From: Carex sylvatica | Taxonomy: Eukaryota > Streptophyta > Magnoliopsida > Poales > Cyperaceae | Length of the DNA stretch: 17,069 nucleotides | Assembly: GCA_964058845.1 (NCBI GenBank) | Contig: CAXKVR010000838.1 | Coordinates: 1-17,069 of the forward strand | Direction: 5' to 3' | In this document: in pieces, positions 10,031 to 16,799 of the stretch | Layout of the letters: every line of letters begins with the position of its first letter | Numbering within the stretch: the stretch's first letter is position 1 | Position numbers and translations under genes: made by a program | The notes under the pieces: model-generated | The model's database searches: none | Told to the model about the DNA's origin: nothing | Seen by the model: the letters and a program-made list of their open reading frames with translations, nothing else

Positions 10031-10334
10031 TGCGTATGAGTCAGGAATGTGTAACAGTATATTTCGTTATCCTCTGTTCCCTTCTTCATAAATAATAGTA
10101 CAGAACGATAGATCCATATTACCTCTTGCAACTGTTTCATTTAAAACCACTAATGATTGTCATTAAAGAGGCCCAACTGTACCAGTAGGTCCACTACAAA
10201 CATTTCCTTCCACACTTGGGAAACTCTCTCTCTCTTTTAAATCTTTCCAGAGACTACTGTGAAGTTAAGTAAATAATTAATAAACAAAACGGTAGGCCAT
10301 TGAGGGGTACGTCTTCGATCATGTAATATAATTT

Positions 10335-10574
10335 TTTCAAAGTGGATCAGCGATTTTCAAAACAGCAAAATCAGAACTTACTGTTAGATCAGTGATTTTC
10401 AAAGTGGCTTAATAAATAGTAAAAAAATTCAGAAAAATATAAAATTTGGTCTCCAAGCACATTTCAATATAGAGATCACATCTAATGGTTCAGATCGACC
10501 ATTTGAACATTAGAAACACAAAAATGAGTTATAAGCATATGTGGAGATATGCTTATATAAGCATAGTAGCTAAA
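10335..10574. mobile_element. Half MITE (right arm, member B)
   Basis: The sequence from TGTTAGATCAGTGATTTTCA through AGTGGCTTAATAAATAG, TTTGGTCTCCAAGCAC, ATATAGAGATCACATCTAA and AAGCATATGTGGAGATATGC matches the right arm of the complete element at 14034-14458 with few differences. The left arm is almost entirely absent, and only remnants of the centre (10335-10383) remain. Its outer end is fused to the C22 tract. It lies about 150 bp upstream of the nsLTP TATA box, so it is positioned to influence that promoter, although any effect is inference. Confidence 0.8.
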
Positions 10575-10595
10575 CCCCCCCCCCCCCCCCCCCCC

Positions 10596-10634
<39 letters not shown>
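10575..10634. repeat. Compound C22-(TC)n-(TA)n tract
   Basis: Twenty-two consecutive C residues (10575-10596) pass into TC repeats (to about 10611) and then TA repeats (to about 10634). The G22 complement could form G-quadruplexes and the C strand an i-motif. The TC part is a homopurine/homopyrimidine mirror tract. The tract ends about 97 bp upstream of the nsLTP TATA box. The run length is prone to sequencing error. Confidence 0.85.
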
Positions 10635-10674
10635 ATTACCACTACGGATAAAACGTAGAAACTTAGAGAAGTGA

Positions 10675-10696
10675 TGCATTAAGCAATTAGTTAGGT
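10675..10696. promoter_or_regulatory. Possible L1-box-like and MYB AC-like sites
   Basis: TGCATTAA at 10675-10682 is, on the minus strand, TTAATGCA, one base from the L1 box (TAAATGYA) found in epidermis-specific genes, which include many nsLTPs. GTTAGGT at 10690-10696 is ACCTAAC on the minus strand, an AC-type MYB site. Both lie within 60 bp of the TATA box. Such short matches occur by chance, so these are candidates only. Confidence 0.25.
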
Positions 10697-10730
10697 GTGT
10701 ATGTCCATCAATTAATGACTCTTTCGCGGC

Positions 10731-10737
10731 TATATAA
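10731..10737 (+). promoter_or_regulatory. TATA box of the nsLTP gene
   Basis: TATATAA follows GCGGC and precedes ACCCTCTCC, a typical plant TATA setting. It lies 113 bp before the start codon, predicting transcription from about 10760-10765 and a leader of about 80 nt without an upstream ATG (the ATG at 10747 would be just before the start site). Confidence 0.75.
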
Positions 10738-10843
10738 ACCCTCTCCATGTCCATATTAGCCATAGCATTATTTCACCTACGATCCATCAATAAACTGTTT
10801 TAATTTACCACCAATTAAGCTCTTCAACACCTCTCCTTCTACA

Positions 10844-11539
10844 ATGGCTTGCTTTGACATCCGTGGCGTTGCTGCTGCTGCAGTTGTCATCCTCCTCCTA
10901 ACCGCACCACATGTTGCAACTGCTCTTACATGCGGGGACGTGGCGTCTTCCGTGGCCCCATGCATGGCGTATGCACGAAGCGGCCAGGGCTCCCCGTCTG
11001 CAAGCTGTTGCAGTGGTGTGAAGAACCTGAATTCCAAGGCGGCAACAACTGCCGACCGCCAGATGGCATGCAACTGCCTCAAGAACCTTGCCAAGACAGT
11101 TTCCTTCAACTCCGGCGCTGCCGCCGGCCTCCCTGGCAAGTGCGGCGTCAATGTTCCGTTCGCCATCAGCATGTCCACCGACTGCTCCAAGTATATATGA
11201 AATAAATCAATAAATCATTCAATATATCAATTATATACCTACACATGTTTAATTTCACCTTATATATAATTAATTAATGTCTAAAACATATATGGACCAA
11301 TCTGGACTCGATCGGCATATATATATTGAAGGGCACTTTCAACTGATCAGGATTCTAATAGTTATATATTATTTATACATACTTGTATGATTTGCAACAT
11401 TTAGCACATGCACAACATTAATTATATTATTCATCAAAAGCACATTTTATATATATATATATATATATTTGCTTCCCTTTTGAATTATGTCCTAGCTAAT
11501 TGCTCCCATTCATTTAATGTACTCTGCAGGATTCGCTAA
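10844..11539 (+). CDS. Non-specific lipid-transfer protein, type 1 (two exons: 10844-11190, 11530-11539)
   Basis: This encodes a secreted, basic lipid-binding protein that carries fatty acids or cutin/wax precursors in the apoplast. The ATG sits in ACAATGGC, a good plant context. Residues 1-27 form a signal peptide (hydrophobic [11 protein letters not shown], cleavage after ATA). The mature 91-residue protein has the exact nsLTP1 eight-cysteine spacing C-x9-C-x14-CC-x19-C-x-C-x21-C-x13-C (precursor Cys 30, 40, 55, 56, 76, 78, 100, 114). TTADR matches the first conserved pentapeptide. The second is PFAIS in place of the usual P-Y-x-I-S. Asn lies between the CxC cysteines, as in type 1. Splicing out 11191-11529 joins TGCTCCAA to GATTCGCTAA, giving the family-typical end D-C-S-K-I-R. 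Reading through the donor gives D-C-S-K-Y-I and the same 118 residues. The gene is GC-rich against an AT-rich background and appears intact. Family certainty is very high and exon 2 certainty good. Confidence 0.93.
11191..11529 (+). other. nsLTP intron (339 bp)
   Basis: The donor is CCAA|GTATAT and the acceptor is CTCTGCAG|GATTC. A CTAAT branch-point candidate lies at 11496-11500, about 30 nt before the acceptor, followed by a pyrimidine-leaning stretch. The position, a few codons before the stop, is where many type 1 nsLTP genes have their only intron. The intron is AT-rich, with a TA run near 11447-11467. It has an immediate in-frame TGA (11198-11200) followed by AATAAA motifs. Confidence 0.8.
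11201..11214 (+). terminator. Possible intronic poly(A) signals
   Basis: AATAAA occurs at 11201-11206 and again at 11209-11214, directly after the TGA that ends the unspliced reading frame. If used, they would yield a short transcript encoding the alternative C-terminus. AATAAA is common by chance in AT-rich DNA. Confidence 0.35.
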
Positions 11540-11601
11540 GAAGGTGCATGTTTAAGGCCGAAGGTAAAAATATATATAGTAGATCGACGAGACGAGATCT
11601 T

Positions 11602-11607
11602 AATAAA
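11602..11607 (+). terminator. Candidate poly(A) signal of the spliced nsLTP mRNA
   Basis: AATAAA lies 63 bp after the exon-2 stop codon, followed by T-rich and TGT-rich sequence (11610-11700) typical of plant 3' ends. Plant signals are loose, so the actual cleavage site may lie further down, for example near 11700-11730. Confidence 0.5.
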
Positions 11608-11739
11608 GATAATGTGTTGCAAATGCACCCTCGAATTTCTATAATGTATCTGTTGTTTGCGTGTTTACGTAATGGTGCATTTTTATGTTATGTGTTAAGT
11701 TTTAGGGCATGTATCAATATATTTCTATGAAAATATTAA

Positions 11740-11884
11740 TATTGTGATGAATTTCTACTAAAATTTCTTTTTTATTTCTCTAACAGTTAACAAATTTAAT
11801 ATCATTTTGTTGATGTTTAAGATATCAGTACTGAAAATGGACGGCGCGCGGGATCAATATTTTTAAGTGATTTAATTTGGATGT

Positions 11885-11922
<38 letters not shown>

Positions 11923-12900
11923 AAATCATCTTGTTGTATCCTATCAGCAAAAATTGCTCAAAATCGATCCAATGGTTCCATATATGACGCCGTTATATAT
12001 ATGTGTGTGTGTGTGTGTGTGTGGAGTAAACCTGATGATCAAGAAATTATGTATAACCCTGTAAAACTTAAATCCATTAACAATCCTGAAAAAAGCCACT
12101 ATTGACAGCACTATCTTTTATCACTACGAATATTGTTAATTAACTACATCGTACAGTTTAATTCAAGTATAATAACTTAGTTGTCAATAAATTAAATTGG
12201 ACCTTAAAAAAAAAAAAAAAGTAAATTGATATTGTACAATATAATTAATAACCAACATGAACATTTCTTGATGAAGTAATGGTCGGCGCATGTGATATTT
12301 TAGTGATTTTCTAGGATGACTCATAAAATTTTATGAGTTAGTGAAAGTTGACCCACTTTTATTGACTGTCATGCTTGGGATGAACCCCTTGTTTATTAAT
12401 TTAATTAACACAAATTAAGGATATACACTAATGATGGGGTATAGATATATAAAGTAGTATATATATGCAGGGGTATAACTGGTATACATTTATATATAGT
12501 TTCACAGGGGTAAGTGTCCACCTAATATCATAAATTAGGCAATAGGCAATCTAGCTATATATATTATATGTAGTGCTGCTTGCTTCAAAGTATCAAAACA
12601 TACCACATGTGACATGTAAGATGAGAAAACATATACCATTGGATCTCTTAGATGCATGCCTGTAATATGAAAATATCATTTATAATGTTACACCCGTGCA
12701 TGCATGTCTAGCTTGCTTCTTCTTCAGTATGCTTCCGACTGGCGACTGTCCTATTTATTTCTGTCCGTGCAAATTAAAGCTAAAAGGAGCTAAACACTAA
12801 AACACTTCTTTCATTCTTTGTACTTTCAAATTTAATAGTAGCTAGCATGAGGTGCTTTTAGTCTTGAGGTTTTCTAGGTCCATGGAGAGACAACTTAATT
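11740..12900. other. Non-coding AT-rich spacer with microsatellites
   Basis: No gene is visible. It holds a TA run (about 11888-11920), a GT run (12002-12023), a poly-A run near 12207-12220 and a 20-bp perfect palindrome (12319-12338). The short frames overlapping these runs are low-complexity and not credible as proteins. Confidence 0.5.
12319..12338. repeat. Perfect 20-bp palindrome
   Basis: ACTCATAAAATTTTATGAGT is its own reverse complement. It is isolated, with no recognisable longer inverted arms around it. It could be the remnant of a small fold-back element or a chance palindrome. Confidence 0.7.
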
Positions 12901-12904
12901 TGAA

Positions 12905-13020
12905 ACATTACAGTACAATTTATTTTATTTTAGCTTTCATCTAAGTTTCGAACCTGCAACCTTTCGCACAGAGGGTATATTGCACGTCTTTGTCACTAAA
13001 TCGAAGGCCGATTCTTCATT
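12905..13020 (-). mobile_element. Possible tRNA-derived SINE head
   Basis: On the minus strand, GGTTCGAAAC (12954-12945) is a near-consensus RNA polymerase III B box. About 33 nt upstream, TTAGTGACAAAG (around 13000-12989) resembles an A box, and GTTGCAG precedes the B box as in tRNA-derived SINEs. An AT-rich stretch follows (12930-12905). No clear tail or target duplication was found, so this is tentative. Confidence 0.35.
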
Positions 13021-13098
13021 TTCATACAAATTTAAAAGAGATCAATAACTTATAAACTTGTATATATATATGATGAACACATTACTTTTGGTTTAATA

Positions 13099-13137
<39 letters not shown>

Positions 13138-13138
<1 letters not shown>

Positions 13139-13548
13139 TTGGGCTAAAACGAGCCATGGCTTATTTTGCGTTGGTGAGCCATGCCTCATTTTAGCCATTT
13201 TGAAAATTCAAACAACCGATCCGAACCGTTCATCTTGTTCTCCATATTGAAATGTGCTTGGAGACCAAATTTTACATTTTTTTTGAATATTTTTACTATT
13301 TATTAAGTATTTTTTAAAATTACTGATCCGATGGTCCAGAAAATTTTACTGTTCACAGCAAAACAATAATTTTTAAAAATGCTTAATAAATAGTAAAAAA
13401 ATTCAAAAAAAATATAAAATTTAGTCTCAAAGCACATTTCAATATAGAGATCACATCTAATAGTTTGGATCAGTTATTTAAACTTTCAAAATGAAAATAC
13501 GATGTGGAGTACAAACGCTTGGTGAGCCATGGCTCATCCAAGTCCATA
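13138..13548. mobile_element. Fold-back MITE, complete (member C)
   Basis: This 411-bp element is preceded by (TA)n(GA)n and followed by (CT)n(TA)n. It is nearly collinear with the element at 5293-5712: GTTGGGCTAAA, GAGCCATGGCTTATTT, ACCGTTCATCTTGTTCTCC, GGAGACCAAATTTTACA at the left, and the inverted set ending GGTGAGCCATGGCTCA at the right. The centre retains TTACTGTTCACAGCAAAACAA as in the other copy. It is non-coding. It heads the chain of related elements running to 14805. Confidence 0.8.
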
Positions 13549-13585
13549 TCTCTCTCTCTCTATATATATAGAGAGAGAGAGATAT
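13546..13585. repeat. 40-bp perfect palindromic microsatellite junction
   Basis: The order is ATAT, eleven bases of CT repeat, TATATATATA, eleven bases of GA repeat, ATAT. The whole is exactly self-complementary. It is the junction between MITE C and MITE D, built from the CT-ended terminus of one and the GA-starting terminus of the next around a shared TA run. Confidence 0.85.
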
Positions 13586-13993
13586 GGGCTATGGTACATT
13601 GCAATGCATAGGCATTTTTGTGCATTGGACCATAAATCATCGGATTCAAAGTCCAAATGGCCGATCCAAACCGTTCATCTTGTTCTCTATATTAATATGT
13701 GCTTGGACACCAAAATTTATATTTTTTGGAATTTTTTTACTATTTATTAAGCCACTTTGAAAATCATTGATCCAATGATGCCTTTTGATTTTACTATTAC
13801 CGTTGGATTAGCGATTTTTAAAGTGGCTTAATAAATAGTTAAAAAATTTCAAAAAATGTAAAATTTGGTCTGCAAGCACATATTAATATGGAGAATAAGA
13901 TGAACGGTTTGGATAGTTCATTTGAACTTTGAATCGGTGATTTATAGTCCAATGCACAAAAATGCTTATACATTGCAATGTACCATAGCCCAT
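13584..13993. mobile_element. Fold-back MITE, complete (member D)
   Basis: This 410-bp element has perfect 23-bp ends starting ATGGGCTATGGTACATTGCA and inverted arms of about 190-200 bp with roughly 88% identity by eye. The outer ends differ from members A and C, but the core (CCGTTCATCTTGTTCTC, TTAATATGTGCTTGGA, TTTTTACTATTTATTAAGCC) is shared. It is flanked by (GA)n to the left and (CT)n then (TA)n to the right. It has no coding capacity. Confidence 0.85.
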
Positions 13994-14033
13994 CTCTCTC
14001 TCTCTCCATATATATATATATATATATATATAT

Positions 14034-14458
14034 GAGGTTGGCTACTATACTTATATAAGCATATCTATACATATGATTATAACTCATTTTTGTATTTTCA
14101 ATGTCCAAATGGTCGATCTGAAATGTTAGATGTGATCTCTATATTGAAATGTGCTTAGAGACCAAAATTTATATTTTTCTGAATTTTTTTACTATTTATT
14201 AAGCCACTTTGAAAATCGTTGATCCAACGGTGGCTTCTGATTTTAATGTTTTGTTAAGCCACCGTTGGATTAGTAATTTTTAAAGTGGCTTAATAAATAG
14301 TAAAAAAATTCAGAAAAATGTAAAATTTGGTCTCCATGCACATTTCAATATAGAGATCACATCTAACGGTTCAGATCGACCATTTGGACATTGAAAACAC
14401 AAAATTGAGTTATAAGCATATGTGGAGATATGCTTATATAAGCATAGTAGCCAACCTC
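14034..14458. mobile_element. Fold-back MITE, complete (member E)
   Basis: This 425-bp element has ends starting GAGGTTGGCTACTAT and inverted arms of about 205 bp that run almost to the centre. It lies between TA runs (14010-14033 and 14463-14487). Arm landmarks are CTTATATAAGCATAT, TTAGATGTGATCTCTATATT and TATTTATTAAGCCACTTT. It is the full-length version of the half element upstream of the nsLTP promoter. Confidence 0.88.
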
Positions 14459-14487
14459 TATCTATATATATATATATATATATATAT

Positions 14488-14617
14488 GATGAGTGATCAA
14501 GTTACAATAATTTTTGAGTTACAACAAGTTACCACAATAATTTTCTACATTTTCAAAGTCCAAATCGTCGATCCAAACCGTTAGATGTGATCTCTACAAT
14601 AAAATGTGCTTGGAGAC
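14488..14617. mobile_element. Half MITE (left arm, member F)
   Basis: The left arm carries the core words GTCGATCCAAACCGTTAGATG, TGATCTCTACAATAAAATG and TGCTTGGAGACC. It then stops at CTCATATATATATATATGAG, an exact palindrome leading to the next element. The outer end (GATGAGTGATCAAGTTACAA) is not shared with A-E. The centre and the right arm are absent. Confidence 0.7.
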
Positions 14618-14633
14618 CCTCATATATATATAT

Positions 14634-14805
14634 ATGAGTAAGGCTAGGGTGTTATGGGTTGCATAGATGGCTATGATGCTACGGCTCAATATTTGAGTTT
14701 TCAAAATTCTAACGGTCGATTCGAACCGTTCATCTTGTTCTCCATATTAATATGCGTTTGGAGGCCAAATTTTACATTTTTTGAAAAAAATTTACTATTT
14801 TTTTA
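14634..14805. mobile_element. Half MITE (left arm, member G)
   Basis: It begins GAGTAAGGCTAGGGTGTTAT beside a TA run and contains ACGGTCGATTCGAACCGTTC, ATCTTGTTCTCCATATTAAT and GGAGGCCAAATTTTACATTT. It breaks off within TTTACTATTT, just before the point where complete members reach their centre. The outer end is again distinct from the other members. Confidence 0.7.
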
Positions 14806-15058
14806 GAGACTGCCTCAATTTTTTCTGCCTCCACCGAACCTTCAATTTTAAATCGTAGATCAATCATATTCATCAACAGATTAGATTAAAAGCTCTCCTC
14901 AACGAAAAATTGTTCTCAGTTCCCCCCCTCTCTCTCTCTCCGTCGTTGCTCATTCAATTCTCCACCACCCTATGACCCGCGCCCCTCACCCCACCAACGC
15001 CTCTTTGCGGCTCCTCCGGTGCCCCTCCATAACAAAAACAACTCCTCTACTGGATAGC

Positions 15059-15094
<36 letters not shown>

Positions 15095-15454
15095 TGTGTA
15101 AAACCAGAAAACAACATTAAAGGATTATGAATCCTTCAAGAAAGTGGGAGAGATGTATAGATAATATTACGTTCATGTGTATTGAGGTGTAGGGTTTCTT
15201 TATACGTTTCACAAGAGGTCTCATTTCCAATTCAGTTTTGCTAGATTGAAATTAAATTGCCCTTGAAAAAATTTAAATTAAACAAATTGTACAGAGCTAG
15301 ATTTCTAGTGCTAATAATGTACATTCTGACTGTTTTGTATCCCTCTTGCTTGAATTTACTGTCAATCCACTCATTACTCTTAGCATTTATGTTTTTTTTT
15401 TCATTTTAAACTTTTTGATCTTCTGTCTACTTATTAATTTGTTTATTTTTACAG
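14806..15454. other. C-rich leader-like segment, CT microsatellite and intron-like sequence
   Basis: Positions 14900-15055 are C-rich with CCCCCCCTCTCTCTC and CACCACC phrases, resembling a plant 5' untranslated region. An ATG at 14972 opens about 40 codons that run into the CT repeat (15060-15090) and is not a recognisable protein. From about 15240 to 15454 the sequence becomes T-rich and ends TTTGTTTATTTTTACAG, a strong splice acceptor. The stretch may be the broken 5' part and intron of the gene from which the following exon came. Confidence 0.4.
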
Positions 15455-15634
15455 GATAAAGAATTATATAGCTTATTTTGCGACATTAGTAATTATTTGG
15501 AAGAAATTAGAATTGGAAGAGATGCCAATACTAGCATGGGTAAAGACATTGGATATGTTTTGTTCAAAACAACGATATGTTCTTCTAGGAGCTTCTATTT
15601 TTTACATACTTCTAAAATTGAATTTGCTATATGA
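15455..15634 (+). pseudogene. Relic exon of a nucleolar RRM protein (RBM34/Nop12-like)
   Basis: After the TTTTTACAG acceptor, an open frame of 59 codons starts DKELYSLFCDISNYLEEI and continues GRDANTSMGKDIGYVLFKT before losing resemblance and reaching TGA at 15632. The order (E-L-Y-x-L-F-C, then R-I-x-R-D, then G-K-x-x-x-Y-V-L-F-K-T) matches the second RNA-recognition motif of plant RBM34/Nop12-type ribosome-biogenesis proteins. RNP1 here reads KDIGYVLF, with Asp where Gly is expected. The second half of the RRM and all other exons are missing, so this is a gene fragment. The family call rests on pattern memory, not a search. Confidence 0.6.
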
Positions 15635-15801
15635 ATCTGAATTTCTCTTGTTTCTTCTTTAAACCAAAGAAACATTAAAGAATCACAAATTCAATCACTC
15701 TAGCAAAAAGAACATGAAAAATTTCATGTGTGCCCTTTAACAAATTTTAATAATCACAAGTTACCCTTGCAAAATAATAAGTAAAATGTATACTTTTAAC
15801 A
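15635..15801. other. AT-rich flank
   Basis: No feature is visible except that AAACCAAAGAAACATTAAAG (15662-15681) loosely resembles AAACCAGAAAACAACATTAAAG near 15101. This hints at an old direct repeat around the RRM fragment. It ends at the target duplication of the next element. Confidence 0.4.
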
Positions 15802-15810
15802 TTAATACTA
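15802..15810. repeat. Left 9-bp target site duplication
   Basis: TTAATACTA directly precedes the left TIR. It differs at one of nine bases from TTAATATTA at 17018-17026, directly after the right TIR. Confidence 0.75.
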
Positions 15811-16030
15811 GGGATAATTTCCTACATACCCTTCAAGACATCTCCAATTTCTTATTTATCCCTCAAGTCTTAAGTTTATCTTATTTATTCCTCAACTCTT
15901 ACAATAGTTTCTTATTCACCCATTACTTAACCATTCTAAATTATTTCTAATTAAATTATAAAAAAATTGATAAAACTTTGATCAAAAAATAAAAGACAAA
16001 ACTACCATTCTTCTTTTCTTTGTGTTTCCT
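15811..16030 (+). repeat. Left TIR of the MULE-type element
   Basis: Landmarks in order are GGGATAATTT, TTCTTATTTATCCCTCAAG, CATTCTAAATTATTTCTAAT and AAAGACAAAACTACC. All recur inverted at the right end with a few substitutions. Similarity fades at a purine/pyrimidine tract (CTTCTTTTCTTT). Confidence 0.85.
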
Positions 16031-16051
16031 TTTAAAAGAAAGACATGTGGT

Positions 16052-16127
16052 CACAAGGTCCCTCCCACTTTTCTGAATAGAATAAAAGACAAACTTTGAT
16101 TAATTCGCCACAAGGTCCTTCCCACTT
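16052..16127. repeat. 19-bp direct repeat inside the MULE-type element
   Basis: CACAAGGTCCCTCCCACTT (16052-16070) recurs as CACAAGGTCCTTCCCACTT (16109-16127). Between them, AATAAAAGACAAA echoes the inner part of the left TIR, suggesting local duplication at the TIR-interior border. Confidence 0.7.
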
Positions 16128-16597
16128 CTTCAACCTGTGGCCATAGCCACAACATTATTCGCACTGTCGTGCTCCCCCTTTTCTATCGTATCTTCATGTA
16201 GGGCTATAAGAGATGGTAGTGAATTGGTATGGTACTGTGCTATACTTTACATGGCGACTATAACGAGAGATGTAGGGAGTTCAATACTGACAACACAAAT
16301 TAGTAAATTGGGTACAAAGAATAGGACAATCAATACTGACAGCACACACAAGAAACAAGTATAATAAAAGAAAAGAAATATGACACTACATGACCCACAA
16401 ATTATGTTGGCATAGGATATATAATATTTCATTCCAAACAAAAGAAAAGAAATTAAGAAAGCAGCAAAGTATAAACACGATACTCGATTTATATTGATAC
16501 AACCTTTTAATATGACATACGATATACAGCCTAAGTACATATTGGATGCAATAGAGATTTGTATACCGTCAAAGAAAAATAAAAAGATAACTGCAAA

Positions 16598-16740
16598 TGA
16601 AAATTATTCAACCAGTACACTTTTAGTAGCATAATAAGAATAAAAAAAATAGGAAGCGAACCCATTATAATTTTCTAAGTGTGGTGTAGAAAAACAGGAA
16701 GCGAACCTGTTATAAAAGTGCACTGGTTGAATAATTTTCA
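16598..16740. repeat. 28-bp inverted repeat with 87-bp loop inside the MULE-type element
   Basis: TGAAAATTATTCAACCAGT (from 16598) pairs with ACTGGTTGAATAATTTTCA (ending 16740). The full arms are 28 bp with one mismatch. The loop holds two copies of AGGAAGCGAACC about 45 bp apart (16651 and 16697) and the phrase GTGGTGTAG, which recurs near 16785. Confidence 0.85.
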
Positions 16741-16799
16741 ATTATCCATCCAGTTCAATTATCCAATTCGTACAATTAAAATCGTGTGGTGTAGATGTA

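Larger units (their letters stand above)
9047..10334. other. AT-rich intergenic region upstream of the nsLTP gene
   Basis: No gene is visible. The region contains a short T10 run (9318-9327), tandem TATAGS hexanucleotides (9540-9577), an ACGT tetranucleotide run with an adjoining TA run (9993-10030), and a CT run near 10226. The last 500-700 bp could include distal promoter sequence of the nsLTP gene. Confidence 0.5.

Noticed and set aside
10482..10763. 93-codon minus-strand frame with poly-Gly and Tyr-Ile repeats
   Set aside because: It is the translation of the C22/(TC)n/(TA)n tract and half MITE, so it is low complexity and not a protein gene.
10777..11190. 137-codon open frame on the minus strand opposite the nsLTP gene
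   Set aside because: It is the antisense shadow of the GC-rich nsLTP exon, whose plus-strand product has the full eight-cysteine pattern. The antisense product matches no family and has no promoter context.
10930..11205. 91-codon plus-strand frame inside the nsLTP exon
   Set aside because: It is an alternative frame of the same exon, with no recognisable domain.
12945..12954. A tRNA gene on the minus strand
   Set aside because: A B-box-like site is present, but no cloverleaf with acceptor stem and anticodon arm can be folded around it. A SINE head is the better reading.
13500..14000. CRISPR-like regular repeats
   Set aside because: The repeats are inverted arms of MITEs and microsatellites, not short direct repeats with unique spacers, and the DNA is a plant's.
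16247..16540. 97-codon minus-strand frame, hydrophobic, inside the MULE-type element
   Set aside because: The hydrophobic, Cys-rich product comes from AT-rich DNA and overlaps the opposite frame at 16137-16364. No family is recognised for either.
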